Positions 41,198-49,711 of a stretch of DNA of 64,000 nt are shown here, in pieces; position 1 is the first letter of the stretch, and each line of letters begins with the position of its first letter. The position numbers were made by a program, and so were the translations under genes. The notes under the pieces are model-generated. The model was not told where the DNA came from, made no database searches, and saw only the letters and a list, made by a program, of their open reading frames with translations. Source of the stretch: CAZEHS01 sp964424355 (GTDB lineage Bacteria; Bacillota; Clostridia; Peptostreptococcales; Acidaminobacteraceae); NCBI GenBank assembly GCA_964424355.1, contig CAYRIO010000007.1:1-64000 (forward strand). The letters are read 5' to 3'.

Positions 41198-41872
41198 CTA
41201 CTTTGTCTCTTCTGTTGCTTCCGCCGTGCCGGAAAAAATGCTCTTCAGGGTCTGATTGATCGTTTGGTGCTGCACCTTCGTCGCTTCAAAATGCAGGAGC
41301 TTGAAGGTGGTCTGAACACAAAAGCCGATGGCGATTGCAGAGATGACTGTGCCAACGCCGACCATGCCGCCAAGCAGCCAGCCAATCAGGACCGCCGCCA
41401 GCTCAATCGCCCCCCGGCAGTATCCGATCGGAAAACCTGTTTTCCGCTTCAGAGCTACCATCAGGCTATCCCGCGGACCAGCTCCAAAGCCTGAACCGAT
41501 ATAGAAATAGGATGCAACTGCGATGACAAAGAGCCCCACAACCAGCATCACCACTCCCCATGCAAACTGATCCATGACAGGAATGATGGGCATCCCCAGA
41601 AGATAATCCAGAAAAACACCGATGAGAACCATGTTCAGTATCGTTCCCAGGCCCAGCTTTTCCCCCAGGAGCATGGCCACCCCGCCCAGCACGATCCCGG
41701 CAATGATGGAGACGTTGCCGATACTCATTCCAACGGTCTGGCCGATTCCGGCGTGAAAAACCTCCCAGGGCGCATACCCGATATGGGCCTTCATGGTGAT
41801 GGCAATGCCAAGGGCATAGAGGAAAAGACCCAGGATCAACCTGCAAAACCGCTTCAAGAATCGACTCCTCAT
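41198..41872 (-). CDS. YczE/YyaS-family membrane protein
   Basis: 224 residues, five to six membrane helices. The pattern LGLFLYALGIAITMKAHIGYAPWEVFHAG (core GIAITMKAHIG and PWEVFH) and IGSGFGAGPRDSLM is diagnostic of the YczE/YitT-like family (in B. subtilis linked to surfactin production; mechanism unknown). Overlaps the GntR gene by 4 nt (ATGA). Confidence 0.88.
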   Translation of the reverse strand: MRSRFLKRFCRLILGLFLYALGIAITMKAHIGYAPWEVFHAGIGQTVGMSIGNVSIIAGIVLGGVAMLLGEKLGLGTILNMVLIGVFLDYLLGMPIIPVMDQFAWGVVMLVVGLFVIAVASYFYIGSGFGAGPRDSLMVALKRKTGFPIGYCRGAIELAAVLIGWLLGGMVGVGTVISAIAIGFCVQTTFKLLHFEATKVQHQTINQTLKSIFSGTAEATEETK

Positions 41873-42567
41873 GTGGGTATCCCTCCTGGATTGAATTGGT
41901 GATGAATCTGTTCCTCTTCATACAAGGCCATCGTATACAGCCAGTTCTGCTTCATCTGGATCCCCGCAGCGGTGGCCTCCTTGCGCTTCATCGCCTCAAT
42001 CAGATTGTGATGGGTAATGGCTGATTGATTGGATTTCGCCGTCCAGCGGTAGTATGTGTGTTCAATGCGCTGGACATGCAGGAAGAGGGTCTCTGAAAAA
42101 TCAGTGACATAGGGGTTCCCGGCCAGGGCAAGGATTTTTCGGTGGAAGGCCCGATCGGCTTCTAGAATGTCTTTGGTTCCACCCTTTTGGATGGCCTCTT
42201 CAAATGCCTTATTCAAACGATCCAGCTCTGAATAATCCTCTTCCCGCGCATTTTCACAGGCCAATTCCGCCGCAAGTCCCTGGAGATAAGCCAGGGGCAT
42301 ATACCATTCCCGCAGACTCTTCAGGTCGATGGCAGTGACGATGGTTGCCTTCCCTGGCTGGATCTCTACCAGGTTTTGCGCTTCAAGAAGTTGAAACGCT
42401 TCACGGATGGGCGTTCGACTGACGGAAAAAAAATCGCACAGCTCTGCGTCCACCAGCTTTTCATGGGGCAACAACACCCCTTCGATGATCCACTCCTTCA
42501 GCGTTTGATAAATCCGTTCCTTCGCAGATAAGCGGCTTATTTTTTCTGATTGTCGCGGCACCGGCAT
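41869..42567 (-). CDS. GntR-family regulator, FCD (FadR) subfamily
   Basis: 232 residues. GntR winged helix (about 10-75: RIYQTLKEWIIEGVL, FFSVSRTPIREAFQLLE core SRTPIREAF) and an all-helical FCD domain (about 90-215) with the metal-binding Asp/His pattern (DRAFHRKI, HHNLIEAM). Start at 42567 follows AAGGAG by 7 nt; the longer frame reads into dpaL. It lies downstream of dpaL in the same operon and is the probable reader of the 32-bp palindrome. Confidence 0.92.
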   Translation of the reverse strand: MPVPRQSEKISRLSAKERIYQTLKEWIIEGVLLPHEKLVDAELCDFFSVSRTPIREAFQLLEAQNLVEIQPGKATIVTAIDLKSLREWYMPLAYLQGLAAELACENAREEDYSELDRLNKAFEEAIQKGGTKDILEADRAFHRKILALAGNPYVTDFSETLFLHVQRIEHTYYRWTAKSNQSAITHHNLIEAMKRKEATAAGIQMKQNWLYTMALYEEEQIHHQFNPGGIPT

Positions 42568-42625
42568 AAACGGTCTCCTTCTTAATATCTTGTAGGGTCT
42601 CTGCATCCCGCTCCGGATGATTTCC

Positions 42626-43840
42626 TTAAACGGTGGGATATTCTCCATCCCATACCACCGAGCGGTAGCCTGCCCGGTCCGTATCCCCTTCGGTGCTGAA
42701 TATCAGCACACGGGCGTGCTGATCCAGATTCAATTGCCTTTTGAATTCCTGGAGATCAGGATTGGTCATCAGCTCCGCCACAAGGCCTACCCCGACGGCG
42801 CCGCTTTCCCCTGAAATAACCCGCACATCATCCGCTGCAGGATTTCCCAGAATCCGCATTCCTTTCGCAGAAATCCGGTCCGGGCAAGAGACAAAGGCAT
42901 CCGCATATTCGCTGAGCACTTCCCAGGCAAGGGTGCTGGGCTCTCCACAGGCCAACCCCGCCATGATGGTATGCATATCTCCGGCTACGCAGTGAAGGGT
43001 GCCATCATCTGCCTGAGCCGTCCGGAACATGCAGTCGGCCTGATCCGGTTCAACGATGATGATCATGGGCCGATCATCTCCGTAGGCTTGGCCCATGAAG
43101 CCTGCAACAGCTGCCGCCATCGATCCGACGCCGGCCTGCAGGAAAACATGGGTTGGCTTTTCTTTGCCCGCTGCTTTAATCTGAAGCAAAGCCTCATAGG
43201 CCATGGTCATGTACCCCTGCATAATCCAGGTGGGGATTTCCTCGTACCCCTCCCACGCGGTATCCTGGACCAGGATCCAGCCCTTCTCCTCTGCCATCCG
43301 TTGTGAAAACCGGACGGCATCGTCATAGTTCATCTCCGTAATTTCAGCCTGCGCACCGGCCTGCCGGATGTTCTCCAGCCTCTCGGCACTTGACCCCCGG
43401 GGCATATACACAACGGATTGGTGACCCAGGGCAGATGCCGTCCAAGCAATACCGCGGCCATGATTGCCATCCGTCGCGGTGACAAACGTGATATTCCCAA
43501 GCTTTTCACGGCTCGTCTCATCGGTGAGTTCCATGAAATCCAGCTGCTTGGGGGATAGGCCGATACGGCCTGCAAGCACTTGCCCGATGGCGTATGAGCC
43601 TCCAAGGACTTTAAAGGCATTCAAGCCGAAACGATAGGATTCATCCTTCACACAGATGCTCTGGATTCCCAGGATATCCGCAAGTCCATCGAGAACGGCT
43701 AGGGGTGTCCCGTGATATTGTGGAAAGCTCTGATGGAATCGTAAAACCTCACGGGCTTTATCCACGCTTAAATAGTCGCATTTCTTACTGGATTGACCTG
43801 GGTGTGCCCTGGATACTACTTGGATTCCGTTTGACATCAT
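42626..43840 (-). CDS. dpaL: diaminopropionate ammonia-lyase
   Basis: 404 residues, fold-type II PLP enzyme (YgeX/DpaL). It converts 2,3-diaminopropionate to pyruvate and two ammonia. The PLP lysine is Lys77 (RFGLNAFKVLGG), the general-base Asp is Asp124 (TATDGNHGRG), and the Gly-rich phosphate loop AGVGSMAAAV follows. Length and motifs match the E. coli enzyme. Two adjacent ATGs (43840 and 43837) follow AAGGAG. The gene probably supports amino acid use as a carbon or nitrogen source; downstream partners are a regulator and a YczE-type protein. Confidence 0.93.
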   Translation of the reverse strand: MMSNGIQVVSRAHPGQSSKKCDYLSVDKAREVLRFHQSFPQYHGTPLAVLDGLADILGIQSICVKDESYRFGLNAFKVLGGSYAIGQVLAGRIGLSPKQLDFMELTDETSREKLGNITFVTATDGNHGRGIAWTASALGHQSVVYMPRGSSAERLENIRQAGAQAEITEMNYDDAVRFSQRMAEEKGWILVQDTAWEGYEEIPTWIMQGYMTMAYEALLQIKAAGKEKPTHVFLQAGVGSMAAAVAGFMGQAYGDDRPMIIIVEPDQADCMFRTAQADDGTLHCVAGDMHTIMAGLACGEPSTLAWEVLSEYADAFVSCPDRISAKGMRILGNPAADDVRVISGESGAVGVGLVAELMTNPDLQEFKRQLNLDQHARVLIFSTEGDTDRAGYRSVVWDGEYPTV

Positions 43841-43864
43841 GTATTCTCCTTCGGGAGTAGGCAA

Positions 43865-43896
43865 ATTGTGATATGCGATATATCGCATATCACAAT
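43865..43896. promoter_or_regulatory. perfect 32-bp palindrome upstream of dpaL
   Basis: The half site ATTGTGATATGCGATA (43865-43880) is followed directly by its exact reverse complement (43881-43896). It lies 25 bp before the dpaL start codon. A dyad this long and perfect with no U tract is best read as an operator, likely of the FCD-GntR regulator in the same operon. Confidence 0.75.
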
Positions 43897-44004
43897 AGTA
43901 TCAGTGCTCGCTGGCGGCGTCAACCCTTTTGCAGCCAGAACGATTGCCTCTTCACCCTTGGGACGGTCATGGTGATGAAACCAAGCAAGAAGAACCGATA
44001 CTAC

Positions 44005-44033
44005 AAAAGCCTGCTGTCGCCAGCAGGCTTTTG
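44005..44033. terminator. intrinsic terminator
   Basis: AAAAGCCTGCTG (44005-44016), TCGC loop, perfect complement (44021-44032). Confidence 0.8.
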
Positions 44034-44058
44034 ATTCGCTGAAGTGATCCCGATGGGG

Positions 44059-45210
44059 CTAAATGTTCCGGCAAGTCCCAATAGCCTTCAGCGCATAGTC
44101 CATCTCTTCAATTGTATTGAAGCAGCCGAGGCTGAAGCGAACGGTGCCCTGGGGAAAGGTTCCCAAGGTCTTGTGGGCAGCAGGGGCGCAGTGCATGCCG
44201 CAGCGCGTCTTTATACCGAAATCGTGATCGAGATACTGGGCGATGATCCCATTGTCTTCATCGGGAAAATCCACGGATACCACGGCGGTCCGGTTGTCCG
44301 TATCCTGCTTGCCAATGATCCGGAGGTGATCGATTTTCTTGAGACCCTCCAGGAAATAGCGGGTCAATCCCATTTCTTTTGCATGGATCGTTTCCCGTCC
44401 GGCCTCACGGATATATTTCAGGGCCGCATGAAGGCCATAGATACCGGGAATGTTCGGCGTTCCTGACTCGAACTTGTCAGGCATGAAATCCGGTTGGGTC
44501 TCCGAATCAGACCGGCTGCCGGTGCCCCCCTCAATAAGAGGTGAAACCAGAGGAAAGAATGATTCCCGGATTACAAACCCGCCCAGGCCCTGAGGCCCTA
44601 GGAGCCCCTTATGCCCGGTGAAGGCGATCGCATCCGCCTGCAGGGTTTTCATCGAAACGGGAAGAACGCCGCCGGTCTGTGCAGCATCCACTACAAATCG
44701 GATACCCCGAGACTGACAGATTGCACCGACAGCCTGCAGATCCAGGACAGTACCGCAGATATTCGACGCGTGAAGCATCACCACCAAGCGTGTATCCGGC
44801 CGAATCAGCGCCTTGAATCCCTCAAGATCCAAATCGCCTTCCATACCACAGGGGGCAACATCCACAAGGACCCCTTGTGTTTCTAAGGACCGGAGCGGCC
44901 GCATGACCGCATTATGCTCCATACTGCTTGTAATGACATGGTCACCGGGTTTCAGGAACCCTTTCAGCAGAACGTTGAGACTTTCGGTGATATTGCGGGT
45001 GAATACCACGTGCTCCGGCCGGTCCCCTTCAAAAAGTTCCATCAGCTGGACCCGTGTCTCGAAGACGATCTGCTCTGCGGTGTGGGAGGTGTCATAAGCC
45101 CCGCGATTGACGTTGGAACCGACTTTTGTCATATACTCCACCATGGCATCCACAACCCCGGGGGCTTTTGGAAACGAGGTGGCACCATTGTCCAGATAAA
45201 CTGCGTTCAT
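44059..45210 (-). CDS. cysteine-desulfurase-like class V aminotransferase
   Basis: 383 residues, PLP fold type I. DNGATSFPKAP (7-17) start, VDAAQTGG with the PLP-pyridine Asp, GHKGLLGPQG with the Schiff-base Lys (around residue 206), and the late Cys in RCGMHCAP. This is the pattern of the cysteine desulfurase family (SufS/CsdA-like and the related selenocysteine-lyase group). Partners (IscU/SufU) are absent nearby, so the role (Fe-S, selenium or tRNA thiolation) is not clear. CGGAGG lies 9 nt before the ATG. Confidence 0.88.
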   Translation of the reverse strand: MNAVYLDNGATSFPKAPGVVDAMVEYMTKVGSNVNRGAYDTSHTAEQIVFETRVQLMELFEGDRPEHVVFTRNITESLNVLLKGFLKPGDHVITSSMEHNAVMRPLRSLETQGVLVDVAPCGMEGDLDLEGFKALIRPDTRLVVMLHASNICGTVLDLQAVGAICQSRGIRFVVDAAQTGGVLPVSMKTLQADAIAFTGHKGLLGPQGLGGFVIRESFFPLVSPLIEGGTGSRSDSETQPDFMPDKFESGTPNIPGIYGLHAALKYIREAGRETIHAKEMGLTRYFLEGLKKIDHLRIIGKQDTDNRTAVVSVDFPDEDNGIIAQYLDHDFGIKTRCGMHCAPAAHKTLGTFPQGTVRFSLGCFNTIEEMDYALKAIGTCRNI

Positions 45211-45355
45211 ATGCTGATCCTCCGATTTTCGTAATCAACAATCCCGCCCCTGCATGGGATTACACAATCAATATAGCACTCTTTAATGGGGCCGGCGCAG
45301 TCTATCGAACAGCTATTCATAAATACAATAGTCAACCTTTTGGTATTCGAAAACC

Positions 45356-45883
45356 TTATGATCCCGATGCCGACCTCAAGGTTTTCAAAGGCAGCAGAGT
45401 AACCTTGATCAGCTGAATCAACACCGTTAAGGTCATCAGAAAAAAAGCTGAATAATACGTCCGTATCAATGAAGGATCCTGCAGCAGCGTGAAGCATGCA
45501 GTCCCCCATGCCAGGAGGATGAGACTCATCTGCGGGGCGGCAGAACGACATGTGCCCCTGGGTTCTTTCCATACCGAGAACAGCAGGAATCCCCCGTACA
45601 AAAGACCCAGGGATAGGAGGACATACGCCGTAACCGTCGTCATGCTTCCCATATCTAAGGCCGCTTCCAATGATCGGTTTTTATAAAGGGCGATCCGCAT
45701 CATGGTCATATACTTGCCGCACAAATATTCCAACAGGATCGCCCCTATCAGGAGCCGTCCCTGAAAACAAGTCAACGGCGGCAATGAGGAAGACGGCTGT
45801 CTGAATGCTGACGGCACCTTCAAATCCTTCAGCGACGTTGAGAAGATGTGGGCCGAGCCGGGAATCTCAAAGAACACCGTCAA
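45356..45883 (-). CDS. membrane protein of unknown function
   Basis: 175 codons from a TTG; the true start may lie further in. About four hydrophobic helices in residues 45-175 (LLIGAILLEYLCG, TAYVLLSLGLLYGGFLLFSV, LILLAWGTACFTLL, FFLMTLTVLIQLIKV). The first 40 residues look unlike coding in this frame and there is no RBS, so the gene may be truncated or start near codon 40. No family recognised. Confidence 0.5.
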   Translation of the reverse strand: MTVFFEIPGSAHIFSTSLKDLKVPSAFRQPSSSLPPLTCFQGRLLIGAILLEYLCGKYMTMMRIALYKNRSLEAALDMGSMTTVTAYVLLSLGLLYGGFLLFSVWKEPRGTCRSAAPQMSLILLAWGTACFTLLQDPSLIRTYYSAFFLMTLTVLIQLIKVTLLPLKTLRSASGS

Positions 45884-46117
45884 CAGCTTTTACTGCGGAA
45901 CCGGTGTGAAAGCGATCCATCATCTTTCTTTATTTGCAGGCCATAGAAACTTTATCACAAAACCATGTATTGATAACCGGATTCATATGATATCATCATT
46001 CTGGCTTACCCTTCGCGTTTTATATTCCTGCTTTCCCGGCTGCCTAAGAAGGCTGCTTGAGGCTAACGGATATGGGTAACAATATTTTATAATCAATGGA
46101 GTAAGGGAGTTGATACC

Positions 46118-46483
46118 GTGCGCATACTCATTGTGGATGATTCCATGTTCATGCGGCATGTGTTGAAGACAATATTGGAAAAACACGGTTTTGAGGTGAT
46201 TGGCATGGCGGAGGACGGCACGAGTGCCATCACTCTGTATATGTCCCTTAACCCCGACGCGGTGACCATGGACATTACAATGCCTGGAATCAGCGGTATT
46301 GAGACGTTGAAACTCATCCGCGGATATGATAAAAATGCAAAGGTGGTCATGATTTCGGCCATGGGAAATGGGCGAATGATTCAGGATGCCATTCTTAGCG
46401 GTGCCCTGAATTATATCGTGAAGCCGTTCAAGGAAGATAGTGTCATGGCTGTCATGAACGCACTCAAGCCCCGCTTAAGTTGA
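46118..46483 (+). CDS. CheY-like single-domain response regulator
   Basis: 121 residues: a receiver domain only. Phosphoacceptor Asp52 (VTMDITMPG), acidic pair DD at 7-8 (LIVDDS), Thr/Ser at SAM and Lys in VKPF. It looks like the CheY of Firmicutes (MRILIVDDS start). No chemotaxis operon surrounds it. Start is a GTG at 46118, with GGGAG 8 nt upstream. Confidence 0.9.
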   Translation: MRILIVDDSMFMRHVLKTILEKHGFEVIGMAEDGTSAITLYMSLNPDAVTMDITMPGISGIETLKLIRGYDKNAKVVMISAMGNGRMIQDAILSGALNYIVKPFKEDSVMAVMNALKPRLS

Positions 46484-46511
46484 TACGCTGAACCCGTGTC
46501 CCATAGCAATC

Positions 46512-46548
46512 CACAGGCGCTCTGGATGTTGAATCCAGAGCGCCTGTG
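46512..46548 (+). repeat. 16-bp perfect hairpin after cheY-like gene
   Basis: CACAGGCGCTCTGGAT (46512-46527) pairs with 46533-46548 across a 5-nt loop. The usual U tract is absent, so it is a weak or non-canonical terminator, or an mRNA 3'-end stabiliser. Confidence 0.6.
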
Positions 46549-46567
46549 CACCTACCATGATCCCCCT

Positions 46568-46580
46568 CATAAAATCTCCA
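46568..46580 (+). promoter_or_regulatory. shared box 1 (CATAAAATCTCCA)
   Basis: The identical 13-mer occurs again at 49610-49622. Both precede a short -10-like TAGGAT/TATGAG by about 22-24 bp and then an exported protein gene of the same locus. Likely the binding site of the response regulator encoded at 47290. Confidence 0.55.
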
Positions 46581-46640
46581 CATCTTTCTGATAGGCTATT
46601 CTCATAGGATAGAAAAATCAGAAAGATGTGGAGGTATATG

Positions 46641-47156
46641 ATGAACAATGACAATCAATCATTCCGAAAGGCCATGAAAATCGGTGGTGTTTTATTGGTG
46701 CTCGTGAGCATCGTCGTGATCGGAAAATGGTTCCTGTTCCCGGGAGATCCCACTTCCTACGCCGCCTCAGGAAACGGATCCCTTGCTGCCAGCTCGGCCG
46801 TTGTGACCGGCGATGTCCAGGAAGTGGCCATTGATCTGAAGCCCAGCGCCTATGCACCTATCATCGTTCAAAAGGGCATCCCTGTCCGTTTCAATATCCG
46901 GGCAGAAAAAGAGAATATCAACAGCTGTAACGGAACCGTCGTCATTCCGGAATTTAATCTTCAAGTGGCCTTGAAGCCTGGCGACAACATCATTGAATTT
47001 ACACCGGATAAAGCCGGAACCATCCCTTATTCCTGTTGGATGGGCATGGTCACCAGCTCCATCCAGGTGGTGGATGATATCAGCCGCGTGGATCCGGCTG
47101 CCATCCCCGCCCCGGTAAACGGCGGAATTGGGATGCCTTGCTGCCAACGGCAGTAG
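46641..47156 (+). CDS. membrane-anchored cupredoxin-domain protein
   Basis: 171 residues. One N-terminal helix (about 13-33) anchors a cupredoxin fold (about 55-147). Candidate copper ligands are Cys96 (NSCNG), Cys132, Met134 and Met136 (YSCWMGM); two more Cys lie near the C terminus (MPCC). The arrangement resembles cupredoxin domains linked to copper handling. The start ATG (46641) follows GGAGG by 6 nt. It is followed by a response-regulator / kinase pair, with which it shares a promoter box. Confidence 0.85.
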   Translation: MNNDNQSFRKAMKIGGVLLVLVSIVVIGKWFLFPGDPTSYAASGNGSLAASSAVVTGDVQEVAIDLKPSAYAPIIVQKGIPVRFNIRAEKENINSCNGTVVIPEFNLQVALKPGDNIIEFTPDKAGTIPYSCWMGMVTSSIQVVDDISRVDPAAIPAPVNGGIGMPCCQRQ

Positions 47157-47168
47157 CAGGTGATTCCC

Positions 47169-47276
47169 ATGATGTCGCGGATCAAAAGAACCCTCAGGAA
47201 CCTGCTTCAGGCCATAACGGATCAGAATCAAAAGCAGTTCGGAAACCAACACCAAAGAAGTAAACCATCCTATTGA
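47169..47276 (+). CDS. small basic ORF between cupredoxin and regulator genes
   Basis: 35 codons (MMSRIKRTLRNLLQ... start), with GCAGGTG at 8-12 nt upstream. Basic and Gln-rich; no similarity recognised. It fills the only gap in the operon, but may be non-coding. Confidence 0.3.
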   Translation: MMSRIKRTLRNLLQAITDQNQKQFGNQHQRSKPSY

Positions 47277-47289
47277 ATCGGGAGCCCTT

Positions 47290-47991
47290 ATGACGACAAA
47301 GCCCCATCGGATTCTAATTGTGGACGATGAAGTGAAAATTGCCGAGGTGGTGAAATCCTACCTTGAGAAAAGCGGCTATGAGGTTTTTGAAGCCTATGAC
47401 TGTGCCCAAGCCCAGAAGGTTCTGGACACCTACCAGCCGAATCTGATGATTCTGGATCTCATGCTGCCGGACATGTCCGGAGAAGAATTCTGCAAGCTGG
47501 TTCGCAAAAAATCCAGAATCCCCATCATCATGCTGACCGCCAAGGTGGAGGAAGCGGATATTTTGAAGGGACTGGACATCGGCGCGGATGATTACGTGAC
47601 CAAGCCTTTCAGTGTACGGCAGCTGGTCGCACGGGTTCAAGCCCTTCTGCGCCGCAGCGGCGATGACGCTGTCCCCCTGGCGAATCATCTGCTCTTCAAC
47701 AATGCGGATCTGGTGGTGGAACCCCAGAAGCATGAAGTCCGTAAATCAGGGGAGCTGGTGAACCTCACCCCGAATGAATTCAAAATCCTGATGACCCTTG
47801 TAACCTATCCTCACAAGGTATTCACCCGGGAAGAACTGATTGTATCCGCCCTGGGCATTGATTTTGAAGGCTTTGACAGGACCGTGGATTCTCATATCAA
47901 AAATATCCGGCAGAAGATAGAAACCGATACCAAGGACCCGAAATACATCCTGACGGTCCATGGCATCGGATACCGATTCGGCGGTGAATAG
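47290..47991 (+). CDS. OmpR/PhoB-family response regulator
   Basis: 233 residues. Receiver domain (1-120) with phosphoacceptor Asp in LMILDLMLPDMSG and Lys in VTKPFS, and a winged-helix trans_reg_C domain (about 135-232). The kinase gene begins 1 nt after its stop. GGGAG lies 9 nt before the ATG. Probably controls the cupredoxin and lipoprotein promoters through the shared 13-bp box. Confidence 0.94.
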   Translation: MTTKPHRILIVDDEVKIAEVVKSYLEKSGYEVFEAYDCAQAQKVLDTYQPNLMILDLMLPDMSGEEFCKLVRKKSRIPIIMLTAKVEEADILKGLDIGADDYVTKPFSVRQLVARVQALLRRSGDDAVPLANHLLFNNADLVVEPQKHEVRKSGELVNLTPNEFKILMTLVTYPHKVFTREELIVSALGIDFEGFDRTVDSHIKNIRQKIETDTKDPKYILTVHGIGYRFGGE

Positions 47992-47992
47992 C

Positions 47993-49378
47993 ATGAAATA
48001 CAGTCTGCGAACAAAACTGACCGCCTCCTTTGCGGCAACAGCCCTGATCTGTGTCCTCCTGATCGGGCTGTTCTCAAATATCCAGCTGGAGAAACACTTC
48101 AAGGAATATGTGCGTCAGAACCAGGAAAAGAAAAACAGGGAAATCGTAGGACTCATCGGTTCCAAGTTGCAGCGGGACGGCACCTGGGATGTGCAGTCTG
48201 TTCAGGACGTGGGGATTTATGCCATGGAACAGGGCTTGATCATCCAGGTGAAGGACGCTGCCGGTAAAACCATCTGGGATGCCTACACCTATAACAATGG
48301 CATGTGCCAGCAGATGATGCAGGATATGTCCCATAACATGATGCGTCAGGATCCAAGATGGCAGGGTGAAATCACCCAGGAGTCCTTTCCACTGACCAAG
48401 GGTTCTGAAACAATCGGGACGGTTGATATATCCTATTATGGGCCGGTTTATTTCAATGAGATCGATATTCATTTTGTCCGCACGCTGAACATGATCTTTA
48501 TCAGTGTCGGGTTCTTTTCCCTGCTGTTGGCTCTGGCCTTCGGTGTCATTCTGTCGCAGCGGATCAGCATGCCCATTACCCGGGTCATCCGAACGGCTCA
48601 GTCCATTGCGAACGGCACCTATGGGGACCGGAGCCACGAGACCTCCAGCACCCGCGAGATCAGTGATCTGACAGAAACAGTGAATAATCTGGCCGAAACC
48701 CTGGAGAACCAGGAAATACTCCGAAAACGCCTGACCGGTGATGTGGCCCACGAACTCCGGACACCGCTGGCCACCCTTCAAAGCCATGTGGAAGCCATGA
48801 TCGACGGCGTATGGGAACCCACAACGGAAAGACTCTCCAGCTGTCACGAAGAAATAACCCGGATCACCCGCCTGGTCAGCGATCTTGAAAAACTGGCCCA
48901 CTATGAAAGCGAGAACCTGATTCTGAACAAAACAGAATTCAAGGCGCAGGAATTCCTGACACGCCTGATGCAAAGCTTTGAAACGGCGTTCAGCCAGAAG
49001 AATATCCACTTGGTCATGGATTGTGATGACAGCACGTTTTTTGCAGATCGCGACAAGGCGAGCCAGGTTTTCATCAATCTGGTCTCTAATGCCCTGAAAT
49101 TCACACCCGCTGAGGGAACTATCTCCATCGTTGTCCGGGGAACACCCCTGGAAACCCGTGTAGTCGTATCGGATTCGGGGCTCGGGATTGCGCCCCAGGA
49201 TCTTCCCCATATTTTTGAGCGGTTCTATCGGGCTGATATTTCCCGGAACCGCACCACCGGCGGTGCCGGCATTGGCCTCACCCTGGTAAAGACCATTGTG
49301 GAAGCCCATAAAGGGACCATCACCGTCATCAGTACCGTCAATGAAGGAACCGCGTTCACCCTGACCTTCCCCCGTTAA
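47993..49378 (+). CDS. BaeS-like sensor histidine kinase with Met/His/Cys-rich sensor
   Basis: 461 residues. Membrane helices about 10-29 and 166-187 bracket an outside sensor domain that contains NNGMCQQMMQDMSHNMMR (101-118) - six Met, one Cys, one His in a row of 18, a likely Cu(I)/Ag(I) ligand set. HAMP (about 188-240), HisKA with His253 (HELRTP), HATPase_c with N-box (NLVSNALKF), G1 (DSGLGI) and G2 (GGAGIGLTL) boxes. Start at 47993 with GGCGGTGA upstream. Signal is probably a soft metal; that is inference from the Met-rich segment. Confidence 0.92.
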   Translation: MKYSLRTKLTASFAATALICVLLIGLFSNIQLEKHFKEYVRQNQEKKNREIVGLIGSKLQRDGTWDVQSVQDVGIYAMEQGLIIQVKDAAGKTIWDAYTYNNGMCQQMMQDMSHNMMRQDPRWQGEITQESFPLTKGSETIGTVDISYYGPVYFNEIDIHFVRTLNMIFISVGFFSLLLALAFGVILSQRISMPITRVIRTAQSIANGTYGDRSHETSSTREISDLTETVNNLAETLENQEILRKRLTGDVAHELRTPLATLQSHVEAMIDGVWEPTTERLSSCHEEITRITRLVSDLEKLAHYESENLILNKTEFKAQEFLTRLMQSFETAFSQKNIHLVMDCDDSTFFADRDKASQVFINLVSNALKFTPAEGTISIVVRGTPLETRVVVSDSGLGIAPQDLPHIFERFYRADISRNRTTGGAGIGLTLVKTIVEAHKGTITVISTVNEGTAFTLTFPR

Positions 49379-49412
49379 TGGCGGAAGGCGCTGAAAGTAC
49401 CTGTTGCACCAC

Positions 49413-49527
49413 AAAGGGAGAGACTGCCACGGGTCTTCGACCCTCGCAAAGACAGACGTTAAGCCAAAGTTTTCCACTGGTTGTCTGTCTTCGCGAGGAA
49501 TGAAATGACGCGGCGATCTCTCCCTTT
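49413..49527. repeat. foldback element, MITE/REP-like
   Basis: 115 bp that folds on itself: AAAGGGAGAGA (49413-49423) pairs with TCTCTCCCTTT (49517-49527), and CTCGCAAAGACAGAC pairs with GTCTGTCTTCGCGAG further in. The right arm reads TGTCTTCGCGAGGAATGAAATGACGCGG, split by family core CGCGAGGAATGAAATGACGC, typical of small dispersed repeats seen in many Firmicutes. It may also terminate the two-component operon (TTTTTC after the right arm). Confidence 0.65.
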
Positions 49528-49609
49528 TTCTTTCGTAATAGCTGTTCAGTGCCCTCCTTAATCAACAGGGTGCTTTTTTTAGCGATTCCCTCACTTCTGA
49601 GAACCTCTC

Positions 49610-49622
49610 CATAAAATCTCCA
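49610..49622 (+). promoter_or_regulatory. shared box 2 (CATAAAATCTCCA)
   Basis: Exact second copy of the 13-mer at 46568-46580, upstream of the lipoprotein gene at 49712. Confidence 0.55.
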
Positions 49623-49650
49623 TGAGTCTATGAGATACTCTTTTTATGAG

Positions 49651-49667
49651 ATACCCCCACGGGGTAT
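49651..49667. promoter_or_regulatory. CsoR-like palindrome
   Basis: ATACCCC-CAC-GGGGTAT, a perfect 7-3-7 dyad 45 bp before the lipoprotein start. It closely resembles the operators of the copper-sensing CsoR family (ATACCCC...GGGGTAT core). No csoR gene is in this window. Confidence 0.6.
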
Positions 49668-49711
49668 ATCCGCAGTACACCATCATCAAACGAAACAGGA
49701 GGAAACATGTT

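Noticed and set aside
45126..45416. plus-strand ORF between the aminotransferase and the membrane protein
   Set aside because: Overlaps the desulfurase-like gene on the other strand; no RBS or motif.
48074..49477. 467-codon ORF antisense to the histidine kinase
   Set aside because: Kinase motifs are complete on the plus strand, and this frame shows none.
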